Notes under the pieces: generated by a model | The model's input: the letters and a program-made list of their open reading frames with translations, nothing else | Told to the model about the DNA's origin: nothing | Databases searched by the model: none | Program-made: the position numbers and the translations under genes | Part shown: positions 10,259-24,056 of the stretch, piece by piece | Position numbering within the stretch: the first letter of the stretch is position 1 | Layout of the letters: each line of letters begins with the position of its first letter | NCBI GenBank assembly: GCA_015501605.1 | Contig: JADNRZ010000005.1 | Location: forward strand, 558,001 to 622,000 | Origin: Panaeolus papilionaceus | Lineage: Eukaryota > Basidiomycota > Agaricomycetes > Agaricales | DNA: 64,000 nt | Direction: 5' to 3'

Positions 10259-13200
10259 ATGAAGGCAAACTACAAGGTCAGTTGGATATCCAACACACTT
10301 TCCGTGGTTCATAGCTGACTTTATATCTAGTTTTCCAACATCTGTGGCACAGTATATCGTCAAGGGAATGTGCTATTTACACCAGATGGCAACTCACTCT
10401 ACAGCCCAGTCGGAAACCGTGTGTCGGTCTTCGATTTGGTGAAGTGAGTGCACAATTACACGCCGTTTATTCACCCAAGTTGACGGGTTTATAGCAACAA
10501 ATCCTTCACATTGCCCTCCGAGAACCGGAAAAACATTGCTTCCATTGCGTTGAGTCCAGACGGAAATGTGCTAATATCAGTAGACGAAGGTGAGTGATAT
10601 ATCAGCTTCTAACAGAGCAGTCTTTAAACAGGACAATTTTTTAGATGGACGCGCGCTTTTGGTTAACGCGCGTAAAGGAGTGGTTCTTCACCACTTCAAC
10701 TTTCATAAACCCGTAAAGTCGATAGAGTTTTCTCCAGACGGAAAGTGAGCACCGAACCACGTTGTCCAGTTTCCTTTCTCAAGTGTTTCTCCGTCCAGAT
10801 TCATTGCCGTCACTCATGGAGCCCATGTGCAAGTTTGGAGAACACCCAACCACCTCGTACGAGAATTTGCACCATTTGTTCTTCATAGAACCTACACCGG
10901 ACATCATGACGATATTCTAAGTGTCCAGTGGTCCCCAGATTCAAAGTAAGATTTTGATTGCTGAGGAACGCGATACTGTTGACTGGAATTTCAGCTAGAT
11001 GCTTCATCACTACCTCCCGAGATATGACTGCCCGCCTATTCACCCTCAATCCTGTAGAAGGATTCAGGCCTAAAACCTTTGCTGGCCACAAGGAAGCCGT
11101 AATTGCTGCTTACTTCTCTCAGGATGGGCTAACCGTACGTCCTTTTCGATCAAACCCTCACAACCAATATTAAGAAAGTTGCACCCCAGATCTACACTGT
11201 CAGCAAGGATGGAGCTGTGTTTACTTGGAAAGCCAAAGAACCTTTGGACGAAGAAAATTCTGACAGCGACGACGAACCCGTCGCATCAACGTCTAATGGG
11301 GTCGTCAAAGATATTGCCAATCAAATCGCGAATACAAGATGGGGTGTTCACAAGCGGAATTACTTCAATCAAGCAGGAACGAAGGTCGTTTGCTCCACCT
11401 TCCATGCCGCTTCCAGTCTTCTCGTCGTCGGATTTTCAACAGGTGTCTTTGGATTATGGGAAATGCCTGCCTTCTCAAACATCCACACTCTAAGTATATC
11501 CAATGAAAAAATCTCCTCTGTCGCAATCAGTCGCTCTGGAGAATGGCTCGCGTTTGGCGCACGCAAATTGGGCCAACTGCTTGTTTGGGAGTGGCAGTCA
11601 GAATCCTACGTTCTGAAGCAGCAAGGACACTACTTCGACATGAACACGCTTGCATATGCACCTGACGGTCAAACCATAGCAACAGGTGGCGATGATGGCA
11701 AAGTCAAAGTGTGGTCAACCTACTCAGGCTTCTGCTTCGTCACATTCACCGAACACTCCGCCCCAGTCACTTCCGTTGCGTTTGCAAAACAAGGCAGCGT
11801 TCTTTTCTCAGCTTCCCTTGATGGAACAGTCAGGGCCTATGACCTCATACGCTACCGAAATTTCAGGACGTTCACCTCGCCTTCTCCGGTACAATTCTCC
11901 TGCCTAGCTGTTGATCCATCTGGAGAAGTCGTTGCTGCTGGTTCTACGGATTCTTTCGAGGTGTTCCTGTGGTCGGTTCAGACAGGAAAGCTGCTCGACA
12001 TCATGGCAGGTCACACCGCCCCTGTCAGCTCGCTCGACTTTTCCCCAGCGGGTGCAAACCAGCTGGTCAGCGGTTCTTGGGACCAAACGGTTCGAGTATG
12101 GAATGTGTTTGGGCGGTCTGGAGCCGTGGAGCCGTTTTCCTTGAACTCTGACGTCCTGGCGGTCGCGTTCAGACCAGACGGGAAAGAAGTTGCGGTTTCA
12201 ACTTTGGACGGTCAAATTACCTTTTTTAACATCCAGGAAAGCAAACAAACCAACGTCATTGATGGAAGGAAGGACGTTTCTGGAGGACGCAAACTGGACG
12301 ATCGGGTGTCTGCGGCCAACAGTACGTCTGGAAAAAGCTACAACAGTTTGGCTTACACCGCGGATGGTAGATGTCTGCTGGCAGGAGGAAACAGCAAATA
12401 CGTTGCCCTGTATGATGTGAGGGAAGGAGAGGGCATCATGGTAAAAAAGTTCCAGATTTCGGAGAATCTTTCTCTGGATGGAACAGAGGAGTTTCTGGAC
12501 AGCCGAAAAGTCAACGACGCCGGTATTAACGTCGACCTCATCGACAACAGGGACGGCAGTGATCTAGAGGACCGATTAGATATCAGTCTCCCAGGGGCAA
12601 GCCGAGGTGCAGGCGATATGTCAGTTCGGCGATACCGACAAGAAGCACGGACGAAGTGCGTACGCTTCTCACCGACAGGTCGAGCTTGGGCAGCAGCATC
12701 CACTGAGGGGCTCCTCATCTACTCGTTAGATGAGACGGTTACCTTTGACCCTTTTGATCTCTCCATTGACCTCACGCCACAGTCAGTGCTCGAAGTGCTG
12801 GGCGAACACGAGTACCTCAAGGCTCTGGTTATGGCTTTCAGGCTCAACGAAAAGCCACTCATTCAACACGTCTACGAGAATATTCCAAGAGGGGACATCC
12901 GTCTGGTCTCGCGCCAAATTCCTCTTATCTACGTGCCCATCCTTCTACGGTTCGTGGGCGAGCATCTCGATAAAAGCCCGCATTTGGAGTTTGACTTGGT
13001 TTGGGTCAATACCCTGTTGATGACCCACGGACGACTCTTGCGTGACAGATCTGGGGAGTTTGCGAGCGTTTTCCGCGTGCTTCAGAAGTCACTGGGTGAT
13101 TTCGAGCAATCGATATCAAAGCTGTATGTTGTCTCTTTTGGCATCTGACTGTGCTTGTTGAACCTTTCTGACACCCCGTCCGCGTCATAGGTGCGATGAT

Positions 13201-13284
13201 AACACTTCAAGTCTGGCGTACATTATAGATCAGTCGAAGGTTCATCAAGATCGGGACGTGAATATGGTCGACGTATCGTCATAG
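10259..13284 (+). CDS. PWP2: periodic tryptophan protein 2 (Pwp2/Utp1), U3 snoRNP subunit
   Basis: Eight exons join in frame to 878 residues, close to the roughly 920 of yeast and human Pwp2. They are 10259-10276, 10331-10443, 10495-10589, 10645-10744, 10799-10945, 10999-11134, 11190-13123 and 13191-13284. The first exon is only 18 nt (Met-Lys-Ala-Asn-Tyr-Lys), followed by Phe-Ser-Asn-Ile-Cys-Gly-Thr-Val-Tyr-Arg. Many WD40 repeats follow (for example Ser-Trp-Asp-Gln-Thr-Val-Arg-Val-Trp-Asn). A C-terminal Utp12-type helical domain includes Glu-Tyr-Leu-Lys-Ala-Leu-Val-Met-Ala. The final exon restores the conserved Cys-Asp-Asp-Asn-Thr ending. Pwp2 is the core of the UTP-B complex in the nucleolar small-subunit processome, needed for 18S rRNA maturation. 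A frame without the last splice ends early at 13148. Confidence 0.96.
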
Positions 13285-13567
13285 TTAATTCATCATGGTT
13301 CACGACCGCCGGCCATTGGCATTTCATATACTACTTATCGTTGCTGCGTTGCATCTTGCGTCTGCTTAAAGTATCGGCCTGTGGATATTCCAATTGATTT
13401 AAGGCATCGTGAAGGCATTTATGCACCACTCCCTGCGACGTGCTCGCATTTTATCTCGAGATCTGTAGCAGCAAGGAAAAGTCGTGTTGATACTAAAAAT
13501 ACAATATGTACAGAAAAGAAGATTGGGAGAAACAATGGAGTGAGTTTTCTGAAGCTGTTTCATCTCC

Positions 13568-13929
13568 TCACAAAACTACGGCAGCCACTTCATAGTCTAG
13601 GCTGAACGGGTCTGAGAAGTCGGGGAAGCTTGTGGAAGATAAACATAGAGTGGATGAAGAGAGTGATGTAACCCACTTACTGGCCACCTTGTTGAAGTCA
13701 CGCCCATGACCTTCGGCTTTATATCCCGCCCAATACACGATGCCAGTGAGCGCTGCCAACGCCCCAGCACCGTATAACTAAAATTATGCAAGCAAATGAT
13801 GAATAAACTTTGCTTCCGTTTGGACATGACGAGGATTATACTCACGAAGGTCTTCTCTTTGGGCCCAGTCTCATTCATCAGGCGATTGCCGGTCGTTCCA
13901 ACGTTACGAAGGATGCGTGAGGTGAACAT
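13568..13929 (-). CDS. small single-helix, probably mitochondrial protein (74 residues)
   Basis: Three exons (13929-13846, 13777-13681, 13611-13568) with GTGAGT and GTAAGT donors join to exactly 75 codons. The first 18 residues (MFTSRILRNVGTTGNRLM) are Arg-rich without acidic residues, like a mitochondrial presequence. A Gly/Ala-rich helix follows at about residues 29-46 (Leu-Tyr-Gly-Ala-Gly-Ala-Leu-Ala-Ala-Leu-Thr-Gly-Ile-Val-Tyr-Trp), then a charged tail. I do not recognise the family. Architecture suggests a small inner-membrane protein. It lies tail to tail with PWP2, 283 bp away. Confidence 0.7.
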
Positions 13930-14485
13930 GGTAGTGATATATCAGAGTTGTGGTGCGATGTGAAGATACACTTGCAGGTTATGAAACCTGAGCCGCTGGT
14001 GATATAGGTATGGGCAGAGCCTCCTTGATATTACAAGTGAGACGTCGTGAGATCATCCTGACTTGCTTCCATTCTAATTTGGCGCCTTGATGTCATGTTG
14101 ATTCATGTATAGCCATGTTGGCCACTTTTTGAGACAAGGTGTTGGATACTGGTGGGACTTGGTGGGGCTTGTATTCAATTGATTTCAAGCAGTCGAGTTA
14201 CTTTCTAAGATCAAACAACACCTTTTAATAAATTCACCATTCATATGAGCAATGCCTGGACAATGTCCAATAAGCTCTGCCCGGATACGTGCGATCAGGA
14301 GGCAAGCATTATCGCGTCAATCTTTTCTCGGCGCGTCCTGGATTAGCGCGGCACGTGGTGTAATTTAAATCTCACGTGGGCATTCAATTGGGTAAGCATC
14401 TACGGTGGCAGTGCCACGGAGCGCGCGCTCATTTCAACTCGAACGCGCTTGCTTAATCCAACCATCCTCGACATCCACTTCGACA
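13930..14485. other. divergent intergenic region
   Basis: This is upstream of both the 74-residue gene (minus) and the candidate at 14486 (plus). It contains the paired CACGTG boxes listed separately and a GC-rich, then pyrimidine-rich leader directly before 14486. Confidence 0.5.
14352..14378. promoter_or_regulatory. pair of CACGTG boxes
   Basis: CACGTG occurs at 14352-14357 and 14373-14378, 21 bp apart, 108-134 bp upstream of the candidate start at 14486. The spacing nearly matches the pair at 234-261 (22 bp). This suggests the same bHLH-type regulator could act at both sites. Confidence 0.4.
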
Positions 14486-14711
14486 ATGACGCTTCCATTT
14501 TCGTATGTATCAAACCCTCAGGGAACACACAGGCTGCAAGTTGCATTCATATGCTGAAACATTCGTTTTGATTGGTCATCACTATTGATGTAGGTCTAGA
14601 TTCTTTAGGTATAATTTATTACCTCTAGTGATCTGCGACCTCGGACAAGAAGTGGAAGAGGCTCAACGAAGACGTACTGATTTTTCCCTCATATGTCCAC
14701 ATCATTCCTAA
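14486..14711 (+). CDS. hypothetical small protein (44 residues)
   Basis: An ATG follows a GC-rich box and a C/T-rich leader. Exon 14486-14502 ends at a GTATGT donor. A TAG acceptor at 14593 opens exon 14594-14711, and the two make 44 codons plus a stop. The product is basic and hydrophobic at first (Arg-Phe-Phe-Arg-Tyr-Asn-Leu-Leu-Pro-Leu-Val-Ile), then has an acidic-basic helix-like part (Gln-Glu-Val-Glu-Glu-Ala-Gln-Arg-Arg-Arg). I know no family for it. A second open frame over 14640-14815 (Lys-Lys-Trp-Lys-Arg-Leu-Asn-Glu-Asp) overlaps, so the true exon structure is uncertain. Confidence 0.3.
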
Positions 14712-17700
14712 TGTCTGGCCATATCTCAGCGAGGCGACGTATGCGCAAGGTGCGATCGGGCAATCAGTCGCGTCAAATTCGAAAACAGTGGGTTTGACAC
14801 CAGTATTACTGTATTAGTGTTTAAACGAACCTATCCTTAAACTATGTATAATTCACAGGCTTATTACTGCATCAGAATAACCCTGCCATTGGAAGCGTGG
14901 TTCTCTTTTTCAATCCGATATCAAGTGGGTTCTCCGTTCTCCGATATCTTCCTTCTAATGGCGGGGTAGACTCTGCTGGCATCATCGGGGAGTGCACGAT
15001 AAACATTTCATATTGATGAAAAATTTTAATCTATTTCAATAAATTCACGACTATGGATGAACGCTAATTACCTTTCTTTTTGTAATCTCAGAAGGTCGTG
15101 TTTAAAACCCTTCCCATCTTTGGATCGGGGTATAGGACACGAAACATTCATTCCAGAAAAAGCTCTCTTCATTGACATTTTTGCTGTTCTCAGATGTCAA
15201 TTGGCACCGCGCATCAACACCTAAATAATCCGCGTATTCAAGCAGATTCAAACTGGGTCGACTTCGTAAACTCCGTCATCGCATGTGAATATTTTTGTTC
15301 ATTAATCTCGAGGGAAGACTCTGTGTAGCCACTGCCGCAATATCTCAGCCGCCTGTGAAATCATATACGGTGATCAGCAGTTATATGTCTTGATGGGATT
15401 CTGCGGCATTTGTGTACGAGCCAGCTTCGTGCATCCATATAGATTGCCAAGTGTTTACATCCATCGCGGGCCCGCACAGAAGCTCCGAGCTTTTCCTGCA
15501 TGAGCGCCATCTATAGCCCAGGCGCAAGGTAGGGTGCGACATAGCCTCTACGGAATAACCTTCTATCAGCTTCTCAGCTCAACAATCCCTCTGATCGTGT
15601 GTCAGACATATCTTTACGGAGAGTCACAGACCTCTATTTTCATCATCATCATTCAATCATCCCCACGACGCCAATTGGTGCATTGACAATGACGTAGGGG
15701 TGCTCCTCCCAAGTGGTTGTCACCGCGTTCCGCAATCTCTACATCATGATAACGATGGGGTCCCAAGATTTGCGTTTCTGCATCACGGTGTCCCCGGCAA
15801 TCAGAGCTGATTATCTACGTTTCTCAAACGATTGGGTTTGCTCTCAGAGGAAGGCCCGAGGGGGATGGGAATTTGAGTCGGTTCATGGCATTCCCATCTC
15901 GAGCTGTCCGATTGTTCGCCGACTTTACACACAATCTATGTAAGGGTACAGTTTTCCAGTGACGTTTCTGACCGACTTGGTCAAACTTAGTTGACCTTTC
16001 ACGTTCATTCGGCGTTTGACAATCAATGTAGGCTTTTCCCATCCTCCTGTCCATCTGATCAAAGGCCCTTCTGTCTTGGATTTTAACGATAACGAACGGT
16101 CTAGGGCAGCATCAGTGGTCGCGCGCTCGAGCTAGAGTATTTATAAAGTAGGTATAACACCTGTTTCAGTCGTAGACCCAGTCGTTTTGCTCGTTTCTGC
16201 ACTTGTGACTCTGCGCGCTGGTCAACAATCGGCATTTAGCCTCCTTCCATGACAGCGCTGGCTGCGTGCGAGGATATCCAGCCTAGTTACGAGGGTGCAT
16301 TTTTCCCTGTCAATGTCATTAAACCCTGCGGGTTGGTACATCTTCCCCGCAAACCCGTCCCCGCGAAATTAATGATATTGATACTTATGTATATACGCCT
16401 TGTCGATTTCCGATGGGTGCAACATGGGATCTCGAATCTGTCAAGCCCACGTCGAAAAGTGTTCTCGGAAAGTTACGACAACTCCTCCGCTCAACAGCGA
16501 AAACTATTGTTGACCTCCAACGTCCAATAGGAGTGTTGAAGAACAGTGCTAAGACATATATATTATCTTCAACCCACACAATGTGTCACTTGTAGAACGC
16601 GCTGCCGTACCCCACATTGAAAAGTCAAGCATCACTTTCTCAAAGGCCCACCAACCTATGAAAGTCCCTGCTGACACTACCATTAGATGGGGCCAAAGTA
16701 GCTTCTAAGATGGGTCCGAAAGCAAGTTAAATGATCTTCATACGTGTGCATCCACCCTCCGAAGGTGTCCGAATTCAATTCAGCGCGCAGGGCCCCTATC
16801 GATATGGAACGTCGCGCCAACTTCGCATCCACTTAATAACCTCCTCGCGTCGCGTCTCTCGGCATCCATTAATTCCGTCAAACCTATACAATGGCCCACT
16901 CCATTCGACTCAGCGAACCAGGCGATGAGACCAAATGGGCTGATCTGTCACAAAGGCGTGATACCAAACGAACGAACCTCCACCAGCGCTCGCTTACATT
17001 ATCGATGAACTTTTGAGCGTCCTAAAAAGGGATATTCTCCCAAATAGCGTCATGGGTGACCGGTGCACCAACTCCACTCCATTAAGACATCATGGTTATG
17101 AATTCGGGTGGCTGGGGTGTGGCATAGGGTGATAATGACCCAGCGTGATACTGGTGAGCCACTCGCTTGCTTTGTGTGTTCATTATGATCAGTGGCTCTA
17201 ATTGTCCTCTGGAGATTGTTCGAGATTTTCGATGGTTAAAATACAGGGCAATTTAACATTTTTCCTTTACATGTCGCCTTGTATAGTACTGTCGGATTCG
17301 GAGGAGCCACACACACACTCCAACCTAAATCAAATGGTCATTCAATGATCTATCTTTATTTCTCTATTAGCCTATCTAATCTTGCAGACCCTTTCGTATG
17401 GCGCAAAGTTGTCAAATGTGGCTCTCAAACCGCAATACACATCATTGGATATAACGTTTGCAATCCGAGCTCCAAAGCACCCGGGATGCCCTTAGGCTTC
17501 TATCGCCCAAAAAGTTAGTTGTGCAAATCAAACATATCATGCTGTGCAGGTCAACACATGGGGACCATCATCCGATTCTACCCCTTTGCGAAATTTCCAG
17601 CTCCGCGAAACAAAGATGAACGAATGGGGACAGAGAGCCACCTCCCGCGATCCCTCGAGTCGACTTGTCGACATCGAAGGTTCGGGAGTGTTCGATTGCC

Positions 17701-20700
17701 TTCGTGGATTTCTGTAACATTCCGAGTCAACCCACAGCTTCTTGTCGTGTGCGCTTGTACCTCTTGGAATATGGACCCCTTGTGAAAATCCCTTCTTTCG
17801 TCAGTCAGCACACGTCGTCACATATAACACAATCAGTCGTTCAAAGTTATATTCAATGATCCGACGTCCAATGTCAGAACTCAAGAAGCTTGTTCAATTC
17901 GAAGTTCGAATTGAAGCGTTCGTGTGTGGCCGGAGGTTCTCCGAGGAAATTATCATGGGATGGCACGTCCAGCTCAGGTTCGAGTGCCCTGAGGTTAGGC
18001 TGGGTGACAAATTCGTGGCTCGCCAAAGAGTGACAAGCCTGGTTCGGTTGATTCATACCAGGGAGCTGTCGATGATGATGGTTATGATGTACTTTGGCGC
18101 CAGTGTATGACTTAGTGAGATCGATAAGGGATCATTACTAGTTCAATCAGGATTCTAATCGCCTCTGCCTTCTAGTTCGCTTAGCGGCAGGCGGTGGCCA
18201 CACTCAAAGTATGTGCATTGTGCACCATCGCGGGTTCGCCTCCTCGGAACCCTGGACTGTGGTGGATTTTTTTTAATATTCACTTCTATTTAATCAGTCG
18301 CCGCGTGCCTAAAATTATGATCGAGCTCGTCATTTCCTCACGAAATCTATACATGGCTCCTCCTGGATGTTACAGCTTAGCTTAGTCTACGAAAATGATC
18401 GTACTGATGAACACCACCGAATGTTATTTATTATTCGAGAGTAAAGGAAGCAAACCGAATCTGAAATGTCACTACTCGCCATGTCACCACAGTCTGCCAC
18501 ATAAGGTTGACCGCGTTCAGAAATAACAGAAAACATCACATCAGTCAACATAAACATACGAACCGTGTCTGTCTACTCACCCCTTCCACGAAGACCAACC
18601 GAAAATATCGAATCGATCACCAAGTTCGTCATCGCAGCAGATGCTGTGCAGACCCTCTCCTCCCTCGCCCCTTGTCGAATGCTTATCTTTAGTGTTCAAC
18701 TCAAATTATATCATAACATTCAATGATCAATCATCGACACATCCTGGGATCATCCCGCGAAAATACCACATTCTATTGCGGGTGCATGGAAGTAGTGGAC
18801 AGCCATTCGGCCAATGTGCAATCGCAATTGCGCGGCAGATCAAATCAAACAAAGCCCACTTTGTAATCGAGGAACTGGGGGTGTACCCCTCGGTGTCATA
18901 GCATACGTTTGAGGGTCAGTTTTTTGTAGCGGTGCTACGCACCATTTTCGGATTGATGTAAGTATGATTGTCGATAAGATTGCGTACACACTCCTTGATT
19001 TCGTATCTTGTGAATGAGCGCCTTTTCAGGATTGGCAAAGGGGTTGGCTGCGTGAAAACTTCGGATGAGCCACAATTCGAAGGAGAATAACGCCACTCTT
19101 TCGAAAGAGCGTCCGGGGCGAGCTCCAACTTAACGTTAACTTACTCGCTGAGAATGTCATAAGGGGGTCGTTATCTTGGATGTCATGTCATCCTTGGTGC
19201 AATTGGAGGATATGGATTAGAGTTGGCGTGTACTACCGATGGGTCACGAGAGCGGTTGCACCCGAATCTCAGTACCTCCGTCTCCTCCGAGTGGTATGTA
19301 CATCTATCGATATGGGGATTATATCGACGAACCATGTGTGCCGGTAAGTTTTCTCACTTCCATTCCCTATTCAGTATGTTGATGTGAAATGACGATACCT
19401 TGCAATCGTTCATCAACTTTGACAGTGATAACTTGAGAAAATGCGCATATACACAGTCAGATCGGTGTGAATAAGAAATCCCACAAGTCTTGAACATAGG
19501 GGCTCGGTATAGGTTGACTCATCATTCCCGCAGGCCAAGCTTCGATGCAGTGCACAGAAGACGGTCACTCTTCCAAGGGTGCATCTGAATCGCCAGAGAA
19601 CATGGAGTGACACTGATACCCATCTTGGAACTCACACCTGCAGGCCCCTCAGACAGACACGGACAACAAGCTCAGCTAAGACGCGGCGACTACATCCACA
19701 TCCCATGCAGTCATGTCATGTGAACCTCCCCAAGAGAATATGAAGCGGCAACGTTGCAACCTCAACTGCCCGTGGATTCAGAAGTTTTGATTCATTGGGC
19801 TTCGAATGTCGGCGACCCAAACGATCCGGAATCAAGGATCACGAATAAATCTACTTTGCAGAAGTGGCCATTCAATTCATCCTACCAGGTTACCTCAAAG
19901 AGCTACTTCTGATGATATCAGCGGGGCCAAAGGCTATCTGAGTAGTAACTAAGGGATATCTGTACGTCAAGTAGGTATTACGACTTGTATGAATGTGGTG
20001 ATGATGAAAAGATACGTCTTATCATGCGTATGTAGTCTAACCTGAATTACCTATTACTGTAAATGTCCTATGTATCGAGCCCTTACGAATGAATTCGAAT
20101 CCCTTCCCTCGAGTACTGTATCGTAACATACGCAGCCAAGTTACTTGCATACTTAACTTATAACACTCTAAATATCCGCTTCCGCCCATCTTGGGCCGAT
20201 GTGAGAGTACCTACCAGCAATACATTGCCTAGACAGTGCCGATACAGAAAGAACCCAAGCTGAGCATTATGAGCACAGGACTGCCTCACTCAGCCTGCTT
20301 ACTGACAGCTCCGAGAGTAAAAAAAACTGGGGTACGAATCTTAAATAAGTGCAACACGGTAATACCACTCGGGCACACACGCCTTTTTTTTATAATGACT
20401 AAGTAAGTTGTGTGATTTACTCGAGGAAGAACTGGGTTAACGTTAACGTTATCATTCCGTCGTTCAGCTGGTTGTTTGACCTTGCGGCCTTTGAGACGAT
20501 GCGAATAATTCCGATTCCGAGATATCCAAATCCATATGCCGGGCATGTCTTATGATTGAGTCGGGTGTCAATGTGCAGAAGGGTGCATACGGAACTTTGC
20601 TCTTTCCCCAGCTCGAATGAGCGGCAAAGCGACGGAGGAGGAGGTTATCTAGGATCAACCATATGTCGAACCACTTCTGTATTCGTCTTGTCAGTTCACT

Positions 20701-23700
20701 GTTCTGAATTGCATCACCAGATTATGAATCGCACGAGACGACAACTTGAACTTCGATGGTGGCACAGACTAAGTAATTAATACCCATGATAATGTAATTA
20801 TACTTCCGACTTGTTAGGGCTTGATACATAGCCGAGGTCGTGTCCACGATTAAGGGGCGCAATTAAAAGGAGGGGATGGATGCGGTCAGTGTCAATGGTT
20901 CAGATGCTGATTCGATGCTTTGCTTCTCGGGCTCGAAGGAGTCTCCATCATCTATCCCTGTACTTATCATCATCGAGAGTACTAGTGTACGCGTCGTGCA
21001 CGCCCTTATGTACCGTCCACAATGCACATTGCCATCATCCGGACTCGTCACGCTCGACAAGACGACTCAATACTCGACGTTCAATACCGACTCAACCCCA
21101 TGATCCAACTCACGTTCGCTCAATTCGAATCGGAATCAAGGATGCAGCAGAGTCTGACTCTAACACAGAGTGCCAGTGGAACATTTCAGCATCACCTGCC
21201 AGTGCCCTGCCCGACAACCCCTGCCTGCCTGGTGCCAAGAAAATTAAAGATACCGCGAATGGGATCACCATCGAAACCAAAACGCCTATTGGGCTAGTAG
21301 GGACTACTGTAGTGCGTGTTCGATCAGGCGTCAATGTGTATGTGTCATTGGAAATGCGTAATAGTGATGCATCATTGTGCGCGTCGGACGACAACTAGGG
21401 GCGAGTAGAGATAGGGACGCGACGACGACTGGTAAACGTATCGAATGGAATGAAATGTCTTTGAAGACCCTAGGCGCGTCACGGTCGGCTCCGATCGAGC
21501 CTCATTCAGAGTCCCGAGTTACCTTGCTCAAAGCACACGACCACAAGTAATGAATGAATGAATACATTCAGCACTAATACAATACAATAAACGGAAGTAT
21601 TTCATGTTACATCTATCTAGTCTATTCATCCCTGAATGACAAAGACATGCAAAACGCACCCCGACAATTTCCTTTCTTCCTGACCGTCAACGGAGAGCAT
21701 CTGATCGAAAACGAATGGCTCGAAGAAGCAAGTCGTTCGTTATTCACTCACTGACATTGACAACTCTGCGTCGACAGCATACGTCATGGGTAAGGACTTA
21801 CTTCCTGTGCGGGATTAAGCAAGGGTTCACTGAAATAAACCTCAAAATTGAAACTCCACGCATCTGCATGTGGGGTAAGCGTCAAACTAGCATCAGGATT
21901 GATCTGGAAAGAGGGTGCATGAGCTTGACCCAAGACCTTTCTGAATCAAGTTGACAAGCGTAGGCGATGCGTCTGTCCAATTAACGTCAAGCGAGGGAAC
22001 GATGACGATGGGGCATGTACTCATCATTCACGAAAGAAAGACCCTATTCTACCTCAATAAGTAAGTATGCAACCGCGAATGCCGTGGGCATCACCCTCGA
22101 GTGAATTACTTTAGTCGTACCAGTAAATAGTAATTGCCGCGGCCGGTAAGTTGGTGCGATGACGAGGGCCGGGATAAAACAAGAAGAGCATCAAATCCCA
22201 ATATGCGATCAATAAAGTAATGTCATACATATCAAGCACAACTATCGCACACACCGTCACCAAAGACGGAGGCGGGAATTCGGCGGTGACGGCTTCGAGA
22301 GAAGAAGGAAAGAAAAAAAAAACATATCGTTAGACATATGTCATAGGTTCGCCGACTGTCGACTGCGGGGAATGAATGAACCCTTGAACTTTTGAGCTGA
22401 GAATACTTGATGTAACACCCAAGCCTGGGGTCGACGCGAAATTAACCACGATAAGGGTGACATCGAGAACGGATGATCTTCCTGGGGTGTACTCACTCCC
22501 CGAATGATTATCGCGTCAGATTGGGAGTAATTAGTAGGTAGAGAGCAGCACGAGACTCATAATCGAGCAAATGTATTAAACCGCTCTAGTAAACTCTCGG
22601 ACCCGTCGTTTAAGCTCGAACCAAAAATGAAAAGGGAGGCCCTTCACATTCACTCACTCATAATGATACAATAAGTTATGTCTGGTTTATTTTTTTTCTC
22701 ATGCAATTCTCGGCATCTCGTCTACAAGTGAACAGACCGATGCTCACCACCTCAGGGCAGAGATCACCAACCTGACCACATGGGACCACTCGTGATGATG
22801 CATTGCATCGAGTGGGATTGCATCAGAAGGCTAAGAATCTGTTGATCACCAAGTTCAGCTCTTTGCTGAACGATGATGATGAGGGGAACAAAAAACCCAT
22901 GTACACGTGCGGTTGTTGACGCGTTGGACGGGTTCCCATCGTTAATGACGCTAGATATGACGTCAGCTCAAACGTCAGACCCCAGATCACTTTTTGCCGA
23001 TTGCCTTATCCTCGGCTCTAAGTACTTGGAAAATTAAGCTGGATGGTTGAGAAATGGCACGCCAGGGTTGTTGTGAGTAATAGAGATGAGGATAAGATGT
23101 TAGAGAGAAGAATAGACCACACCGAGAATTAGAGTGGATGATAAAAATGCGTGTTGGTTAGATTGCAATAAGTTACAGATGAGTTTGGCATATAGCTATT
23201 AGAGAAAATGTTCTATCCTGTCCTAAAACCCCCTAATATAATAAGAAAATGCGAGTAAAAACCAAAAAGATGAAACAGAGATGGATGTGTGAGAGAGAGG
23301 ATAAAAGCAGAAAGCAATGATGATAATTATGCAGAGGAGAGGTGGATATCGATCGACGTCTGAAAACAGAAGGGGAGCAAGGGTAAGAGCAAGAACGGTA
23401 TGGGATACATTTGGAAGATAATGTCCACTTTGAAGTCGATAGGAGCCGCAAAGAGGTATCGAAAAGGTGTAAAAAAGGCGTCAACGCTGAACCAATTTGC
23501 TGTTATGGGCCCATTAGAGAAAGAAACGAAAAGTGTAAACCAATGAAGGTTCTATTTTGGTGGAGGAAGAGCCAATGTTCGTTGCTGACAGGCCGACCAA
23601 AACTGATAATACAATGTGCAGTGCGTGTGCAGGAGTCGTTGAAGCATGCGTACATAGGCGTTGGGGATGTGCTGATCATGGTCATGATAATGTAACGGGT

Positions 23701-24056
23701 TGGACATGAACGCGCAGGGTGGAATAGTATAGCGTGCTGGGTGAGTGGAATCAAGCACTGTAGCCACCGAGGTGTTGGGAGGGGTGGGAGGGGAAGGGGA
23801 TGTTGGACCAACCAGTATCGTTGAACACTCTAGTGTATAGGTGTATCAAGAAGAAGATCTCGCATAAATTATAAGGAACTTTGGCTGCGTGATGTTGTGA
23901 TTGGGACACGAGTGCAGGCAGAATCGTTGAGCACTGGGTTGGGTATGATGGGGGGTGGTCATAAGCGATGCCTGTGTTGACCGGGGTATGGCACATATCA
24001 TGTGTGGCGGCGCTACTGCGTCGCACAAGCAATGCGAGAGGAAAATGGAGAAGGTA
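14712..24056. other. gene-poor region, 9.3 kb
   Basis: I find no frame with convincing splice structure or family similarity here. The longest frames (for example 16249-16530, 17742-18110 and 20880-21398, all plus strand) have mixed, low-information translations and a length expected by chance. There are no obvious transposon genes, long tandem repeats or rRNA, and no tRNA that I could recognise. The sequence is not conspicuously low-complexity. Confidence 0.45.

Noticed and set aside
20880..21398. 172-codon plus-strand open frame
   Set aside because: Its length is within chance for six frames over 64 kb. The translation is mixed with no domain, no leader and no introns, unlike neighbouring real genes.
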